NCBI GenBank assembly: GCA_000708835.1
Contig: DF237408.1
Location: 1-64,000, forward strand
Length of the DNA: 64,000 bases
Direction of reading: 5' to 3'
Source of the DNA: Klebsormidium nitens
Taxonomy: Eukaryota > Streptophyta > Klebsormidiophyceae > Klebsormidiales > Klebsormidiaceae
Part shown: positions 49,601 through 61,700 of the stretch, piece by piece
How positions within the stretch are numbered: position 1 is the stretch's first letter
How the letters are laid out: every line of letters starts with the position of its first letter
The notes under the pieces: model-generated
Seen by the model: the letters and a program-made list of their open reading frames with translations, nothing else
The model's database searches: none
What the model was told of the DNA's origin: nothing
Made by a program: the position numbers and the translations under genes

Positions 49601-49810
49601 GCGGGCATCAGTCGGCAGGCGCAGAAGAACCGCTCCGATTGGGGCCAGCTCTTTGGCAAGTGCTTCTTCGCCGTCTGGGTGCTCCTCCATCTCTACCCCT
49701 TCGCCAAGGGCCTCATGGGCCGCCACAACCGCACGCCCACCATCGTCATCGTCTGGTCCACGCTGCTCGCCATCTCCCTCTCCCTGCTGATGGTCACCGT
49801 CCTCGGCTAA
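40646..49810 (+). CDS. CESA: Cellulose synthase catalytic subunit, complete (CesA1 of this window)
   Basis: This is a plasma-membrane GT2 enzyme polymerising beta-1,4-glucan from UDP-glucose. Exons: 40646-40869, 41021-41342, 42025-42345, 42863-43064, 43355-43597, 43958-44180, 44626-44767, 45084-45277, 45756-45900, 46189-46254, 46458-46595, 46925-47143, 47447-47641, 47949-48230, 48476-48667, 48865-49224, 49394-49810; 1294 aa, in frame. Order: Ser-rich N-terminus of about 290 residues; eight-Cys RING ([10 protein letters not shown]...[17 protein letters not shown]...RCPRCK); acidic linker; two membrane helices ([16 protein letters not shown] onward); catalytic loop with YLSDDG, LDCDHY, SITED and QVLRW; C-terminal membrane helices after [14 protein letters not shown], ending VTVLG. 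The class-specific region is Lys- and Cys-rich ([14 protein letters not shown]). Against CslD: CesA-like [12 protein letters not shown] and NEQFWVIGG. The exon 1-2 junction is the least certain. Confidence 0.95.
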
Positions 49811-50378
49811 CTTATGGCGCCTCAAAAGCGCCCAGCGCACTTGGTAGCGAGCATGCAGAGCACATTAGTGGTGGGCCCTCGCTAGGAGGGCTTTTAAGTA
49901 GCTGGGATGCGTCTCAGCAGTGCTGCGCTGACACCACTTCGCAATATGGTAGGTAGTTGCTCGATAGTTGATAAATTATAAGTTGCACTTCGAAAGAGCC
50001 AGTTGGGCAGTTGTAAACGCCTTCAGGTTCTAAGGACGTTTGTTGAAAGGTCGTCTAAGAGTAGATGACGTATGTCATTCAAGTTGCAACGAGTCACCTA
50101 AGAACTGGGTTGCAACATGCGTCTGGGCTCCGAGTCAGGCCCGCTTAGTTGATGGCTTCGGTGTGCATTGCGGCTTTGCTTTAAATCTTTGTGTTTTGCG
50201 CTGTGCAGCATGTGATGCATGCCAGCGTACGTTACACATACATCGTCATCTGGCTCGATCAGCTGTAAGAGACATGACGAATCTTGTAATTCGAGTAATG
50301 TGTAAGCTGATAAATTTTCAATTAACCATGATTGGCCCTCAAGCTGATTCAATCATCAGCAGATTACTGTACATCTTA
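49811..50378. other. CesA1 3' flank
   Basis: This is the presumed 3' UTR and downstream DNA of the first cellulose synthase gene, including a TGTAAAC at about 50013 that could act as polyadenylation signal. No coding signal was seen. Confidence 0.45.
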
Positions 50379-50879
50379 GGGAAGGGTCATTTTGAAGCGG
50401 TACCCCCCGTAGTAGCTGTGGAGCCCTTTTGGGTCGAGGACCCTTCTGGCCCCCCCTTACTCACGAGCCCTGCTCGCTCAAGCCTGTCCCAAGTTCCCCC
50501 CCCATGCCTTCGGAACCTTGGAAGGCTCCAAGTCCCCCCCCCCATTCACGGGCTTGGGGATGTGGATATATTAGATGTATTTAGCGGATTTTGTTTTCTG
50601 CTGAGTCCTACAGCAACCTAATGCAGGGGTTTTTTTCACAATTGTGAAAAATCTGCTTTGAAATTGGCTCAAAACCCGTCATAAACAGGCTCCACAAACA
50701 CATTCCCCCCTCCGACCTCTAGCCATCGAGGTCTGCACAGGCTCCCCCCCCATATAGCTACATGTCCTTCAAGGGGTACCAAGCCCCCCCCCTTCATGAC
50801 TCGATGTTTCAGTCTTGGTCCCAGGTACCCCCCCCTCAACAGCGACTACGGGGGGTACCGCTTCAAAATGACCCTTCCC
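50379..50879. mobile_element. 501-bp MITE, PIF/Harbinger-like
   Basis: The two ends are perfect inverted repeats of 35 bp, starting GGGAAGGGTCATTTTGAAGC and ending in the GGTACCCCCCGTAGT block. The element is flanked on both sides by TTA (50376-50378 and 50880-50882). A 3-bp TTA/TAA target duplication and G-rich termini are typical of PIF/Harbinger elements, so a non-autonomous member is the best guess. It encodes no protein. The interior carries a series of C-runs of 6 to 10 bases, all on the plus strand, spaced tens of bases apart. It lies between the convergent CesA1 and xylanase genes. Confidence 0.85.
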
Positions 50880-50882
50880 TTA

Positions 50883-51957
50883 GCGGCATGATCTGTCGTG
50901 GTTTATCTCATGTCACTACGCGTACTTAGCATGTCGAAGCTATTACTGATATGTTCGTTCCGGCACGCCGCCGGACAACGTCTAATGCATGTTTCAGGTT
51001 GACGAGGTCAATTGACTCTCTGACACGAACAATCTCCAACTTAATCCGTCTGTAGGCGCTAGGACTAAGCATTCTGCAGATCAATCCGGCGTGAGCGTGC
51101 ATGTGATATATTTGGATGGCCTAGCTAGCTCCTGGAATTATTGCACGAAAATCTGTGCATGAGCCACGAGAACGACGCACTCCAACCGTCACATATATAT
51201 GTGTGCATGGTGGGGTCATGCTCCGATTGCATGTGCGGATATACTACAATGAACATAGATGCTACGACGCATGCTGCTGACAACTTATGTCCTGTGCATT
51301 CAATCGGATCACGGTGTATGCCAGGGACTTGACGAAACGCTCGGTCCAAACACCTTTCAAACAGAACGGCCGGGCGGCTGCTGAACGAATCTTTGTGCTA
51401 CTGATGGCCAACGAGTCTGCAAATGAGTTGATACACCGGCGTACAAGGTGCTTACTACTCTCATCGAGATCCTAGGCTAGATTTATCCGAGATGATGTGA
51501 AGACAGTCTGAAGTGATTCTGAGTTCTAGTTACTGTGCTTCGACGATTTTTTTCTATGTGCACAACACCTATGACAAGTTGTCCTGTCATCAGCACCTAA
51601 TGCTCTCTGTTCATCAAGATGATGAACGTCTACGGTCGACTTGGCAGTCAAAGAATTCTGAATCAATTTGACTAGCTGGTAAAGTCACGTCGTCCTGCGC
51701 GCAAAACCTGCCAATACCTTTGCGTAACCCCGAGCTGTAGCTGTACCTAGAGGCCGAATGTGGCCACAAATACCAACGTATTTTTATATCGCTGTACCTT
51801 GACGGTCCTAGTACGAATGATCTACTACGAGATCCTGTCCCTACCAATCCTATTGAGCGGCAATGGCCGGTCAGATCCTTCGTCCTGGTTGAGCCTCGAA
51901 TAGCGCACAGCCGTGATGCTCCCGGCTGGCCGCCCCTCCGCGTGAGTGCGGCCGTGC
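50883..51957. other. Intergenic, 3' flank of the xylanase gene
   Basis: AT-richer DNA without a supported gene lies between the MITE and the xylanase stop codon. Short frames near 51125-51475 have no features. Confidence 0.45.
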
Positions 51958-54900
51958 CTAGAGGGTGATGGTCACGCTCTGGACGCCGTCCACGCCTTGC
52001 AGGATGGAGAAATACTTGAACTGCCCGTTGATCTCCACCTGGTAGTCGCCGTGGAAACCTGCGGCCAGAAGCAGGGGGGCCACGGGTGAGTCGCGGGAAA
52101 GCAGTCACGAGCCTCCTACACTGTCCGCTTCCTGGGGCTGCACCCGAATCCGCGGGCCTCTGCGCCTCCGCAACGCGCCAATTTTGTAATATAGTACAAC
52201 GTCGGCACGCCAAACAGGCCGACTCCGACATGGTCTACTGCGAGGCGGACTAACACTCCAATCAACACAAGCAGAGTAAATTTCCATCGAAATTGCAGGA
52301 TGAAACCGTCAACGCTTTGAGAAACCGGGCTACTATTTGCGAGAAATTGCGCTATCGCGCGGTGCTTACCCCGGAAGGTCTGCGCTGCACCGTCGCTGGA
52401 GGTGGTGCCGGCGACGCCGCGCGTGGCCCATTCTTGGCGCAGGGCGAGGAAGACCTGCCCCACCTCGTTGGGCGCGCCGGCCTCGTCGAAGAGGCACGTG
52501 GGGCACGTGGCCGGGGTCTGGCCGAAGCTGGGCACGATGTGTTGCAGGCTGATGTGCGCCACCGCCGGGTTGGAGAACAGCTCGCGCAGCGCCACCTCCG
52601 CCAGGGCCGCGCGCGCCGTGTCGTTGCGCACGCCCAGCGCCCAGTTGAGCTCCGTCACCCAGATGGGCAGCCCCAGCTGCGCGATCTTCGCGATCGCTGC
52701 ACAAACAACATATTTGGTAAGCGCTGTTGGCGAGTAGCTTCGAAGCCGATTCGCAATCAGCAAGACCCAACACAAATGTCAATCGCAAGCCCAGTGCAGA
52801 ATCAGACTAGAGGAACGTGCAAGACCTGTGTTTGCATCGCTACAGAGTCGCATTCGGTGGCATCGCTGAGGGCCGTGCCTGTTTCGAGGGGGCTTGCTCA
52901 CATTGGCGGAAGCGCGTGGGGTCCGTCTGGTCTGGCTGCACCTGGAACTGCAAGCCCACAATGTCCACGTCGCCCCCCAGCCCCTGCACGCGTCGCACGT
53001 GCGCCACCAGGGCCTCGGGGGTGCCCGGGTCGCCGAAGTCGTGCCAGCATGACTCCGCCACCTGCACGCACGTCCGCCGCTGTCAGACACAGGCAGCACG
53101 CAGGCCAAGAGCGCGCTTCGCGGGAGAGGACGGGCCGCTTATTACGGTGCGACCACCGTACCGAACTGGCAGGCTGGATGGCGGAGCACCTGGCTCCAAA
53201 ACCGCGCGTCGTATAGAGAAGAGAGGCCCGACGAACAGCAACGGAGCCCGCGTTGACGGGGTTCAGTCGGTACGCTTAGATGAGCTCGCGCAGGCCGCTT
53301 GAGTACCAACATACGAAAATAGAAGGTCGTCCAGAGTGCTCACTAAAGAACCGATCGCTCACGTTATATTCGTTGAAGATGAGCGGCGTCGTCGGGTCGT
53401 TGGCCCGGACCTCCTTATACAGCCGAGCTGCACAGGCCGGGGGGGACTGGATGTCAGGGAGAGCGCCGCGCATGCTTCTGAGGAAAGACCGTTCGGACAG
53501 AAGGCAAAGCAGGCTGCAGGCTTTTTGACAACAAGTACCGGGTCCTTTCTTTGACCATGTGACGAACTTCGAAAAGCGTCTGGAGGAACCTCTGGGAGTA
53601 TATCGCAAGACAAAGCGGTTCACACGATCACAGAGTGTACAATTGCTCGCGGGAAGCCCGTGCCATTCGCCGCAGTGAGAAGAGGAACAGACAGCGCCAA
53701 CGGATAATGGCTGCAGAGGGTGCGTACCGATGCTGTCATCCCCTCCCATGTCGTTGACGAATGTTTTGTGAAGGCCTTCGTTGTCGACGGTGTAAGAATT
53801 GACTTTCCCGCTGAAGTGGCCCATGATCGCATCGATGAAGCGCGAGATGAGCTGGTCCAGCACCGCCTTGTCCGCCGGCTGGAACAGGCGAACAACACGT
53901 CACCATTGCGCGCCAACGAGGGAAACCGACAGAGAACGATTCCAACCGCTCCCGAGCCTTGCTGCTCTTTATGGATATTAAACCTTACCTGCGTTGAAAC
54001 TGTCACGAGGGCAGCGCACTACGCGCGGACTCATCAAATCCGCGGGAAAGACAGAGGACTGTGACGTACAGCGCGCCGCACGTTTGTACAACGCCCCAGC
54101 AGTTGTCGCCAAGAATTGCTTGCAACGTGACTCTGCAAACCGTCAGGATGCAACAGTCTCACTTTGTTTGCAATAGCAAGCTGGTGGGTGGGAGGTGCCG
54201 CGCGCGCTCACCGTTTTCACTTTGTCCTGCACCCACTGCGGGATGCCGTCGCGGAGGTCCTCCCAGATGAGGGCCGGCCCGTTGACGGCCATGCCGTGCG
54301 CGGCAGCCCATGCCAGCATCACGTCCACGTCAGCAAAGTCGAACTGGCCCTCCACCCGCTCGATGGAAGTCCAGCCGCTGCACACGAACAAGACGGCTCA
54401 GATCCAATGCTTTCAACGTCGCTTCAGAGACTAGGCTCCCGAGAAACGTCTATCAGCTCCTCTCCTAGTCTCCAGACTTCTGCAGAGATGGTACAGAGCA
54501 GTCAATCCCATCTCGAAACTGCTCAAGCCAGGCTCGGTTCGTCTAGGCCGGTAATCAGGAATCAAGTGCCGTTGCAAAAATCGCCGGCTAGTGTAGATTA
54601 CATTCGAATCTGACTTGAGCGACACCCAGTGCAAGAGCACAGTTGTATAAGCGTGACGGAGCCTGGGGGTGAGAAGGTGGGTGGCGGCACTGACCACCAG
54701 AGCTGCACTTGGTTGAAGAGCGACTGCAGGAAGGCAGAGTAGGCGGGCTGCTGCGCCACGGTGGGGTTGATGTCCACGCCCCACGGGAAGCCCGACCGCA
54801 CCTGCTCCACCGTGTACGCAGCGCCTGCCACCGGGGCGCCCGCAGACGTCTGGAAGTGAACCACCACGTCGCTCTTGCGGTGCTGCACGCAGCAAGCAGG

Positions 54901-56544
54901 TGGTTTACGAGGCAGCTGACGTCCAAGAGAAAAGTATCCTGGCAAACAGGGAACGAAGCGCAGCCCGAGCTCGAAGTACCTTCTTGAAATGCCCATGCAG
55001 GCTCCAGCGCGCCTGACAGCTAAAATTCAACTGAACGAGATCTGAAGGGTCACTTGTGGTGAAGAACCTACACTAAGCACAGGTTCTGACTGTTCCAAAC
55101 AAAGAGCATCCAGTTGGAGCGCACGGCACCATCGTTGCTGCGCCGGTCAGCTGACCTGGTCGATGAGCTGCGCCTGTCGCGCGCGCTCCTGCGCGGGGTC
55201 CAGCGCGGCCACCACAAAGCTGTGCACCTGCATGCCCACGCCCGCGGGCACGCCCGACAGCAGCATCTTGGCGGAGGCCGTGGCGGGGGTGAAGCCGCCC
55301 TGCACCTGCGTCCAGCACCCCGCCTGCACCACCGTGACCGCCCCCGCACACCGGTTGCCGTTAACGTGCGGGATGAAGCACACCGACAGCGTGTGCGAGG
55401 TCGTCGTGTTCACCAGCCGCACCTGGATAACACATAAGAGCGCTCCCGTCAGCAGATGAGCAGGCGCACCTGACAAGCTCAATGTCGTTCACAGCAGACT
55501 CCTTCCTGGCATACATGGCTTGGGCTCAAGTTCCAGAGACAGCAAGGTACTCTGAGACGGTCTTACACTCCTACTGGGATTCTGCAACAAGGACCAGCGC
55601 CGCAGGCAGGAGCGCTCACCCAGGCCAGGATCTGGTGGGTCCAGCCGGGCTGCAGGTTGTTGACGGTGACTGCCACCCCGCTGGAGGTGTTGAGCAGGGC
55701 ATGCCGCGGGGTCTCCACCCAGCGCTTGTTGCGCGGAACGTGCAGGCGGGACGAGTTGCGGCGGCACATGTAGCACTCCCAGGCAGCGGGGGCGCGCCCG
55801 CCGGAGAAGTCGTTGGGGACCAGGCTGGGGGCCAGGGGCGTGTCCGCTAACGATTCTGAGCACTGTAGAGGGAAGCCGCAGAAAGTGAGGCAACGGGGAG
55901 AGACCGAGAGCACCCTTTCACAAGCAAACTAGCTAGTGTGCACTTGACTCAAGTAGCACAGCTTGCAGAAATTCAGCTTGCAGTCGAATTAAGGTGCCGC
56001 TGCCGTAGGACTCCATTGTTTGTATCAATGTCCTGGCTCTACTGGCTCTACCCTGCCAGTGCTTCCGTTAGGCTCACCAGAGGTGCAGGGGCTGACAGCG
56101 CGTCCGTCGCCAGCTGACCCAGCTTCCGGTGCGCATTACTGGTAGCTGCAGGGGTTAAATATTACAGGCTGAGTGTGAACTTTTTACTCCCTTCGGTTCT
56201 GCATTCAACAGTGGGAGTGCATCAAGGGACAAGCGACATAGCACTTCCAGTCCTCAACTGGCTTTTCTCACAACCCCCCATAAGTGGCAACTCCTACCAG
56301 GAGTCACTCAGTCTTGCAGCTGCCAGAAACAAACTTGTCCGTCAAGAAAGGACACTGTTGTGACAGTTCATTTGACGTGATATCTCTTCCACTTGACTGC
56401 ACTGCAACCGCTCTCTCCAACTCTGCTTCTTTCAAGTCCTATGAATGCTAAACCTGAAGCCCCACCTTGGGAGCCCACCGCAGCCAGTGCCAGCAGCAGC
56501 AGCAGTAGCAATGTGCCCTGCTTGCACGCCAGAATGCCCCCCAT
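51958..56544 (-). CDS. Secreted CBM22/CBM4-like plus GH10 xylanase-like protein
   Basis: GH10 enzymes cleave beta-1,4-xylan. Exons in coding order: 56466-56544, 56078-56145, 55620-55862, 55156-55422, 54695-54882, 54212-54377, 53728-53878, 53363-53427, 52902-53061, 52370-52696, 51958-52058; 604 aa, in frame. The ATG sits in GCCACCATGG and opens a signal peptide with a seven-Leu core, so the protein is secreted. A beta-sandwich carbohydrate-binding module follows (VETPRHALLNTSSGVAVTV, GWTHQILAWVRLVNTT, CWTQVQGGFTPA). The GH10 part has SGFPWGVDIN, GWTSIERVEGQFDF, VDNEGLH with the acid/base Glu, IFNEYN, and LGLPIWVTELNW with the nucleophile Glu, ending in GFHGDYQVEINGQ and VTITL. Two usually conserved His are absent: VNGPALIWED stands where VRGHNIFWED is usual, and GLQFQV where GxxxHF is usual. 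Substrate or activity may differ. Confidence 0.93.
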
Positions 56545-58784
56545 GGTGGCCTGACTTGGCAGCGCTCTGCTCAGCAGGCAAACGCCACACCAGCTTGCCG
56601 GGATTGTACTTGGATGCAAAATACTGTCTTACCCGCCTTGCAGCGCGGTTTCTGAAAGCGCAGGAATTGGAACGTATTGTCCGACAGGATGTTGGCTGAT
56701 GTGAGACTGTTCCAACAGTTGTGTAGGTCTGCAGCTTACACTTCAAGAACTCTCTCAAGGAGCTTAAGCAACACTGTTTGAAGGATGCTAGTCCCTGATT
56801 CATGCTCTGCAAAGTCCATAACAATGACATGTAGTCGTCCATGTTTGCTGCAGTTGTTGTAAGGAGGCTGCCCCTCAGTAGCAGCTCAGAATACTGAGTC
56901 ACAAAGCTAGACGCTCCTGAGGTCATGTCAACAAGCCATTGAAAGAAGTCCCCGACAACAGCAGTCCCGGCTACAGCGGCCGCCCTTTCACTGCTTCAGT
57001 TCCAGTCGAAGAGGCGGCGTCCTGCTTCAAACCTCACTATAGGTCTGTGTTCAGCAACTTTGGACAGAGCCTGAGCCTGAGGGGCGGGATCGGAGCAAAC
57101 GTACGCAGGTGCATGGCGGTTGACCTGAATCTCCGCTGCTAGGTACTTGGTGCATACGTGGACCGCAACCGATGGCGGTATGTACCTGTTTCAGGGGGAT
57201 CATCCTGCGAAGGCGAAGTCGGCACAGCTCGTACTGCCACGTGTTTAGTCCTGCTCGGGAGACCTCGGATCAGTCCGTGCGCGCATCGTAGTACCTCTTC
57301 ATGCTGTTTGGCAGCGGGCCCGGTACCATACCGGCTCGAAGATATTGCGGGCGCTGAACCCGATCGACGGGCAGTCATGCTCAAGGCTTTCGACATCGTT
57401 ATCAAACCGAATACGGTTTGCAGCTCAGAGGGGCGGCCATGGCCGACACTCTCTCGAGCTCGAGATTCCCTCATTGTTTGCTTATATCAGGTCAGGATCT
57501 TCAAGTTGAGGCTTGTGCCTTTAGCCTGGGCTGCAACAACTAGTACTTCCTCTGGCCTCCAGCTTTTAATGAAGCTTGAGAAGATCAGCATCTCCAAGCA
57601 CTGGGAACAATCAGGCAATCACCATCAAAAGACTGATGGAAGGAACGCGCGTGAAGTGATCAGAGACTAGCGCCTAGTCTTGTCGACTGATATCCAGCTG
57701 CATAGAGCAGCAGCGTTGCCGCAAATGCATGCCGCCTCCAATCAGGGCTCTTCATGACTTAGACTTGAAAAGTCAAAATATGTGTTTGTCTTTTGAAGCC
57801 CTGTGCTTTGGCACTGCCGAGTTCGTGAACAAAACGAACTTTCGGTGGCAAACTCCAAGCTGCTCGCTGGAACTTGGAAGCCGTCCTGCAATCTTTTGCT
57901 GTCTTGAGGATGTAATTTGAATGTTGAGGCACGGTAACTCTACGTTTGTACATTGATTTTGCTCAACGAACGGACCACTCACTGTGGCACACTTCCATAG
58001 ATGGCAGCGATTTCCGTGCTTGCTCGAAACCTCACGCAGTTGCAATCCTTATAGCGGACCTCATTCGCAAACGTTCACGTTGAAGGTTTGCCCTGCTCCC
58101 CGGGTACTTGAAAAACCATTTCGACTGTGAGTGCCTGACTCCATCCCGGCCCAAGCAATCGAACCTCCCTACCAATGCAAGTTCGCAAGTTGACGACACT
58201 TGTCCAGATTTGCAGAATTGATGCAAAATTTGAGATCGCCCGAGCATTGACATGACATCCAAAGTGCGTACCATGATATCAAAGTAGTGAGTCTCTTAGT
58301 CGGCGAACTGTCAGTGCATACGTCGTTCAGAATTGTTGCTTGTTCTCGGTGGTCAACTCCATATGTCGTGTCTGTATTCCAGGCCTCGTATACTGGGGCC
58401 AAAAGATATTTGAGAAGTAGCCTTGCCCAAGTTTCTGAGGGCGCTTGCCAACAGGCAGTGCTGTCCATATGCCTCTTCTCTGTATTTATGTGTCGGGTTA
58501 TGTCTTTTTGTATTGAAGCCTCTCGTGGAGTTTGAAGGAAGAGAGACTTTGAGAAGCATATGCGGTGAGTTAACCTGCTGTAGTTAGAGTCTCTATGCTC
58601 ATGAAAGTGAGCATCAGCTCTTCAACCACGGTCCGCTGTTTTGGACATGGGAGACATGGATACTTTGTCCAAGGCGCCTGTCTTAACCGACCCTTCTGAC
58701 GACTGTATCGAGTGAGCCCCGTGGCTTGAAGCAAACCCCAACACGGTATGGTACCGGAAGTGACGCTAATGGCGTTGCTTTACC
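56545..58784. other. Upstream region of the xylanase gene and 3' flank of CesA2
   Basis: This 2.2-kb gap has no supported gene. The 57158-57670 frame needs a GTG start and lacks any known domain. A minus-strand frame at 56620-56926 precedes the xylanase ATG and may be 5' UTR. Confidence 0.45.
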
Positions 58785-61700
58785 CTACGCGATTTTGACC
58801 CACAGCAGCGAGAGCACGATGGACAGCAGGCCGGCCCACACCAGGATGATCGTCGGCGTCTTGTTGCTCCGCCCCATCAGGCCCTGCACACACACGCACG
58901 CCACTCAATGAAACTAGAAGCTTTTCAAGACGAACCAGGGTCTTTGTTACTTTGCAACAACACCGCAATCGAGCAGGTTATCACAAGACTAGTGCTCGAC
59001 GCTTGTTCCTCTAAGTAAGACTTTCAGCTTCTCCGGAAACGGCTGGACAACAAGCTCTAAGCTGTTACAGCAAGGTCTCAGGTTCTCAGGAGTTGTTACA
59101 CTCGATCGTTGCATCTCAAACTTTTTCTAAAGTGCTGCATGGATGGTAAGGCTTGTGGACGCTCGCGACGGTGCCCAGTGCGCGGCCGGCGTGAGGCTGA
59201 CCTTGGCAAAGGGGTAGAGATGCAGGAGCACCCAGATGGAGAAGAACAGGCTGCCCAGCAGCTGCCCTGCACCACAACCCAGCCACGCGGGGTCAGCGGC
59301 ACGACAAGCAACGGACATAGCAGCCACACCGTTCTTGTGTGCAAAATACATGCAGCTCCACGGTGATATTCAGTAATCGTTCTTGGGATGACTAGAGCGG
59401 CAGCAAAGATTCCTCGCTGGACGGAGTGGCTCACCCCAGCGCGGCCCGCTGGCCTGCACGGTCCGGGCGAGGCCGGCAATGCAGGCAAACAGGTTGAACA
59501 GGATCAGCGTCAGGGGCGGGATCATGAGCCACGTCCACTGCAGGCGCCATACGGAGACACGAGCGTGCAGTCAGTACAGGGCAATATGTGCTGCAGCACT
59601 GAACCGCAGCCACTATTGTGCAGATATTCCGAGTTCTTCGTGCAGGTGACTTTACAGTTCTGAGGAGAGCTAGTTCGAAGTTTCAACGGTAGAACGTGAA
59701 GCTGAGAAGCAATTTACAAGCTCTCAAAACATTCCAAAGAATCTTCAAGGCGCGCACCCTGAAGTGGTACAGCTCCGCGAAGTCGCCGCCTTCCCCGCCG
59801 TCCTTGGAGGTGAGCGTGAAGGCGGTGTCCACGCCGGCCAGCACCTTGAGCAGGCCCTGCAGCACCGCCGCCAAGTGCGCGCTCGTCCCGCCGATCACCC
59901 AAAACTGCTCGTTGCGCCACCACTCCTCCAGGCTGATGTCTGCAACCACGCCACGCCCGCCGTCAGCGCCCAAACGAAAATTGACAACTCGTTCAAAGGT
60001 ACAAGAAAGCGCAGAGAGCATAAGCAAGCGAGATGTTCGCCAATGTATCTAGTGTCTCGTCAACAAACAGGGAGTGGCTTGGAGCTGAGCGGATGCTCAC
60101 GCGCCCAGCGGATCTCGAGGATGGCCGTCGCGAACACGCTGAGGAAGAGCAGCAAAAAGTACACGATCGCCGAGTCCGACAGCTGCGGGAACACGACGGA
60201 CAGCGTCAACCACGGAAGCAGTACTTAGCATGCATTTAGCAGTCTCACAAGCACAAAGAGCAGGCAATTAGCAAGCAGCCAAAGGAGGCAGGCGAAGCCC
60301 GTGAGTGTGCGACAGGCGGAAGGCGCGGTGGGCGCCTCACGTTGGCGACGATGAAGGTGTTGGTGAAGAGGCCGATGGCGGGCAGCAGGCAGTACGTCAG
60401 CAGCGGGATGCTCGTGAACGGATACACCGTCGTGTTCACGTACCTGCACGCGCAGCGTCTTAGTCAACACAGCACGACAAGACTTAAAACCACCAGAGAC
60501 GATACCAACAGGGCTGCTGAGACAGGCGCGCTGATGAGGAGACTCGCAAGCGACGAAAGGCGGGTGTGGGCGAGGGCGCGGGGCTGCTCACGAGAGGCGC
60601 TGCACGAGCTTGAGGCTGCTGGTGGGGCTGTACCACAGCGGATTGTAGCGCGAGAAGAAGATCTCCACGCTGCCCAGCGCCCACCTGTGCACCGTTAACA
60701 AGAAAGAGCTGAGGGATAGCGTACTCCACACGGGCCTGCCAGCGTGAAGAGATGAAGGAATTGACTTTCTTTTGTACTAAGCAGCTGTACACTGTGTGAC
60801 CTTAGTACGTATTTGCAGCGAACCATGAAGAGAACGGGGCCACGGCGGATCGTTGCCTGGTGGCTATGCGCGGCGGCTGCTACGGTGCGCGCGCGCTGAC
60901 CTGAGGACTTGGTGCAGGCGGTCGGTGAGGTTGATGGGCGCGGAGCCCTTGAACGCGGGCCGCGCGGTGATGCAGTACACGCTGCGCCAGCCGCGCGCGT
61001 GCATCATGAAGCCCGTCAAAATGTCCTCCGTCACCGAGCCGTAAATCCACCCGATCTGGACCAACGAGCACGGGCAACGAACTTGGCTTTGGTTTTCAAA
61101 TGCAAACCTACAAGCTTTCTCTCGATCCAGTCACTTACTCAAACGTCGTACAGCCGCACATGCTAACGATCTAGAACTGCACGCAAGTATGAAAAGCCTC
61201 GGATAAGTTAGTTTTTTCAATAAAGTCTATGCAATGATCGCGAGACCTGACAACTTTAATACCATGGGTCACAGAGCTCAAAGTCGACCCTTCGCCAAGG
61301 CAATCTGCCGAGCTGGAATTTTCGGATCTGTGCGGCTCACCTTCTTGCCCCAGTCGCTCTTGTCCTCGTAGCCGCACGAGATGACCAGGATGACGTCCGT
61401 CAGCACCGTGCGCGGGGAGCTCGGCTGCACCCCCCACCGCGGACACAGGAGTCAGCACTGGGAGCGACGTCTGAGGCGACGTAAGGAAGCAAAGGAAGAA
61501 CCGGTAAAGACGTTTGCACTCGGTAAACCCCGTGAGAGACTGAAACGGGAGCTACGACGTATCGGCGGCTCACCACGGGGTTGCCGTCAACAATGAGCGT
61601 GGACGCCACGAAGTTGTGGCACATGCCGAAGCGCGCGGCGTGCCACTTGAGCGGCACCAGCGGAACCTCTGCACAGAAAAGATGGCGACGCGTGGTCACG

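Noticed and set aside
57158-57670. 170-codon plus-strand open frame
   Set aside because: It opens at GTG, not ATG, has no recognised domain or splice context, and lies in a gene-free gap.
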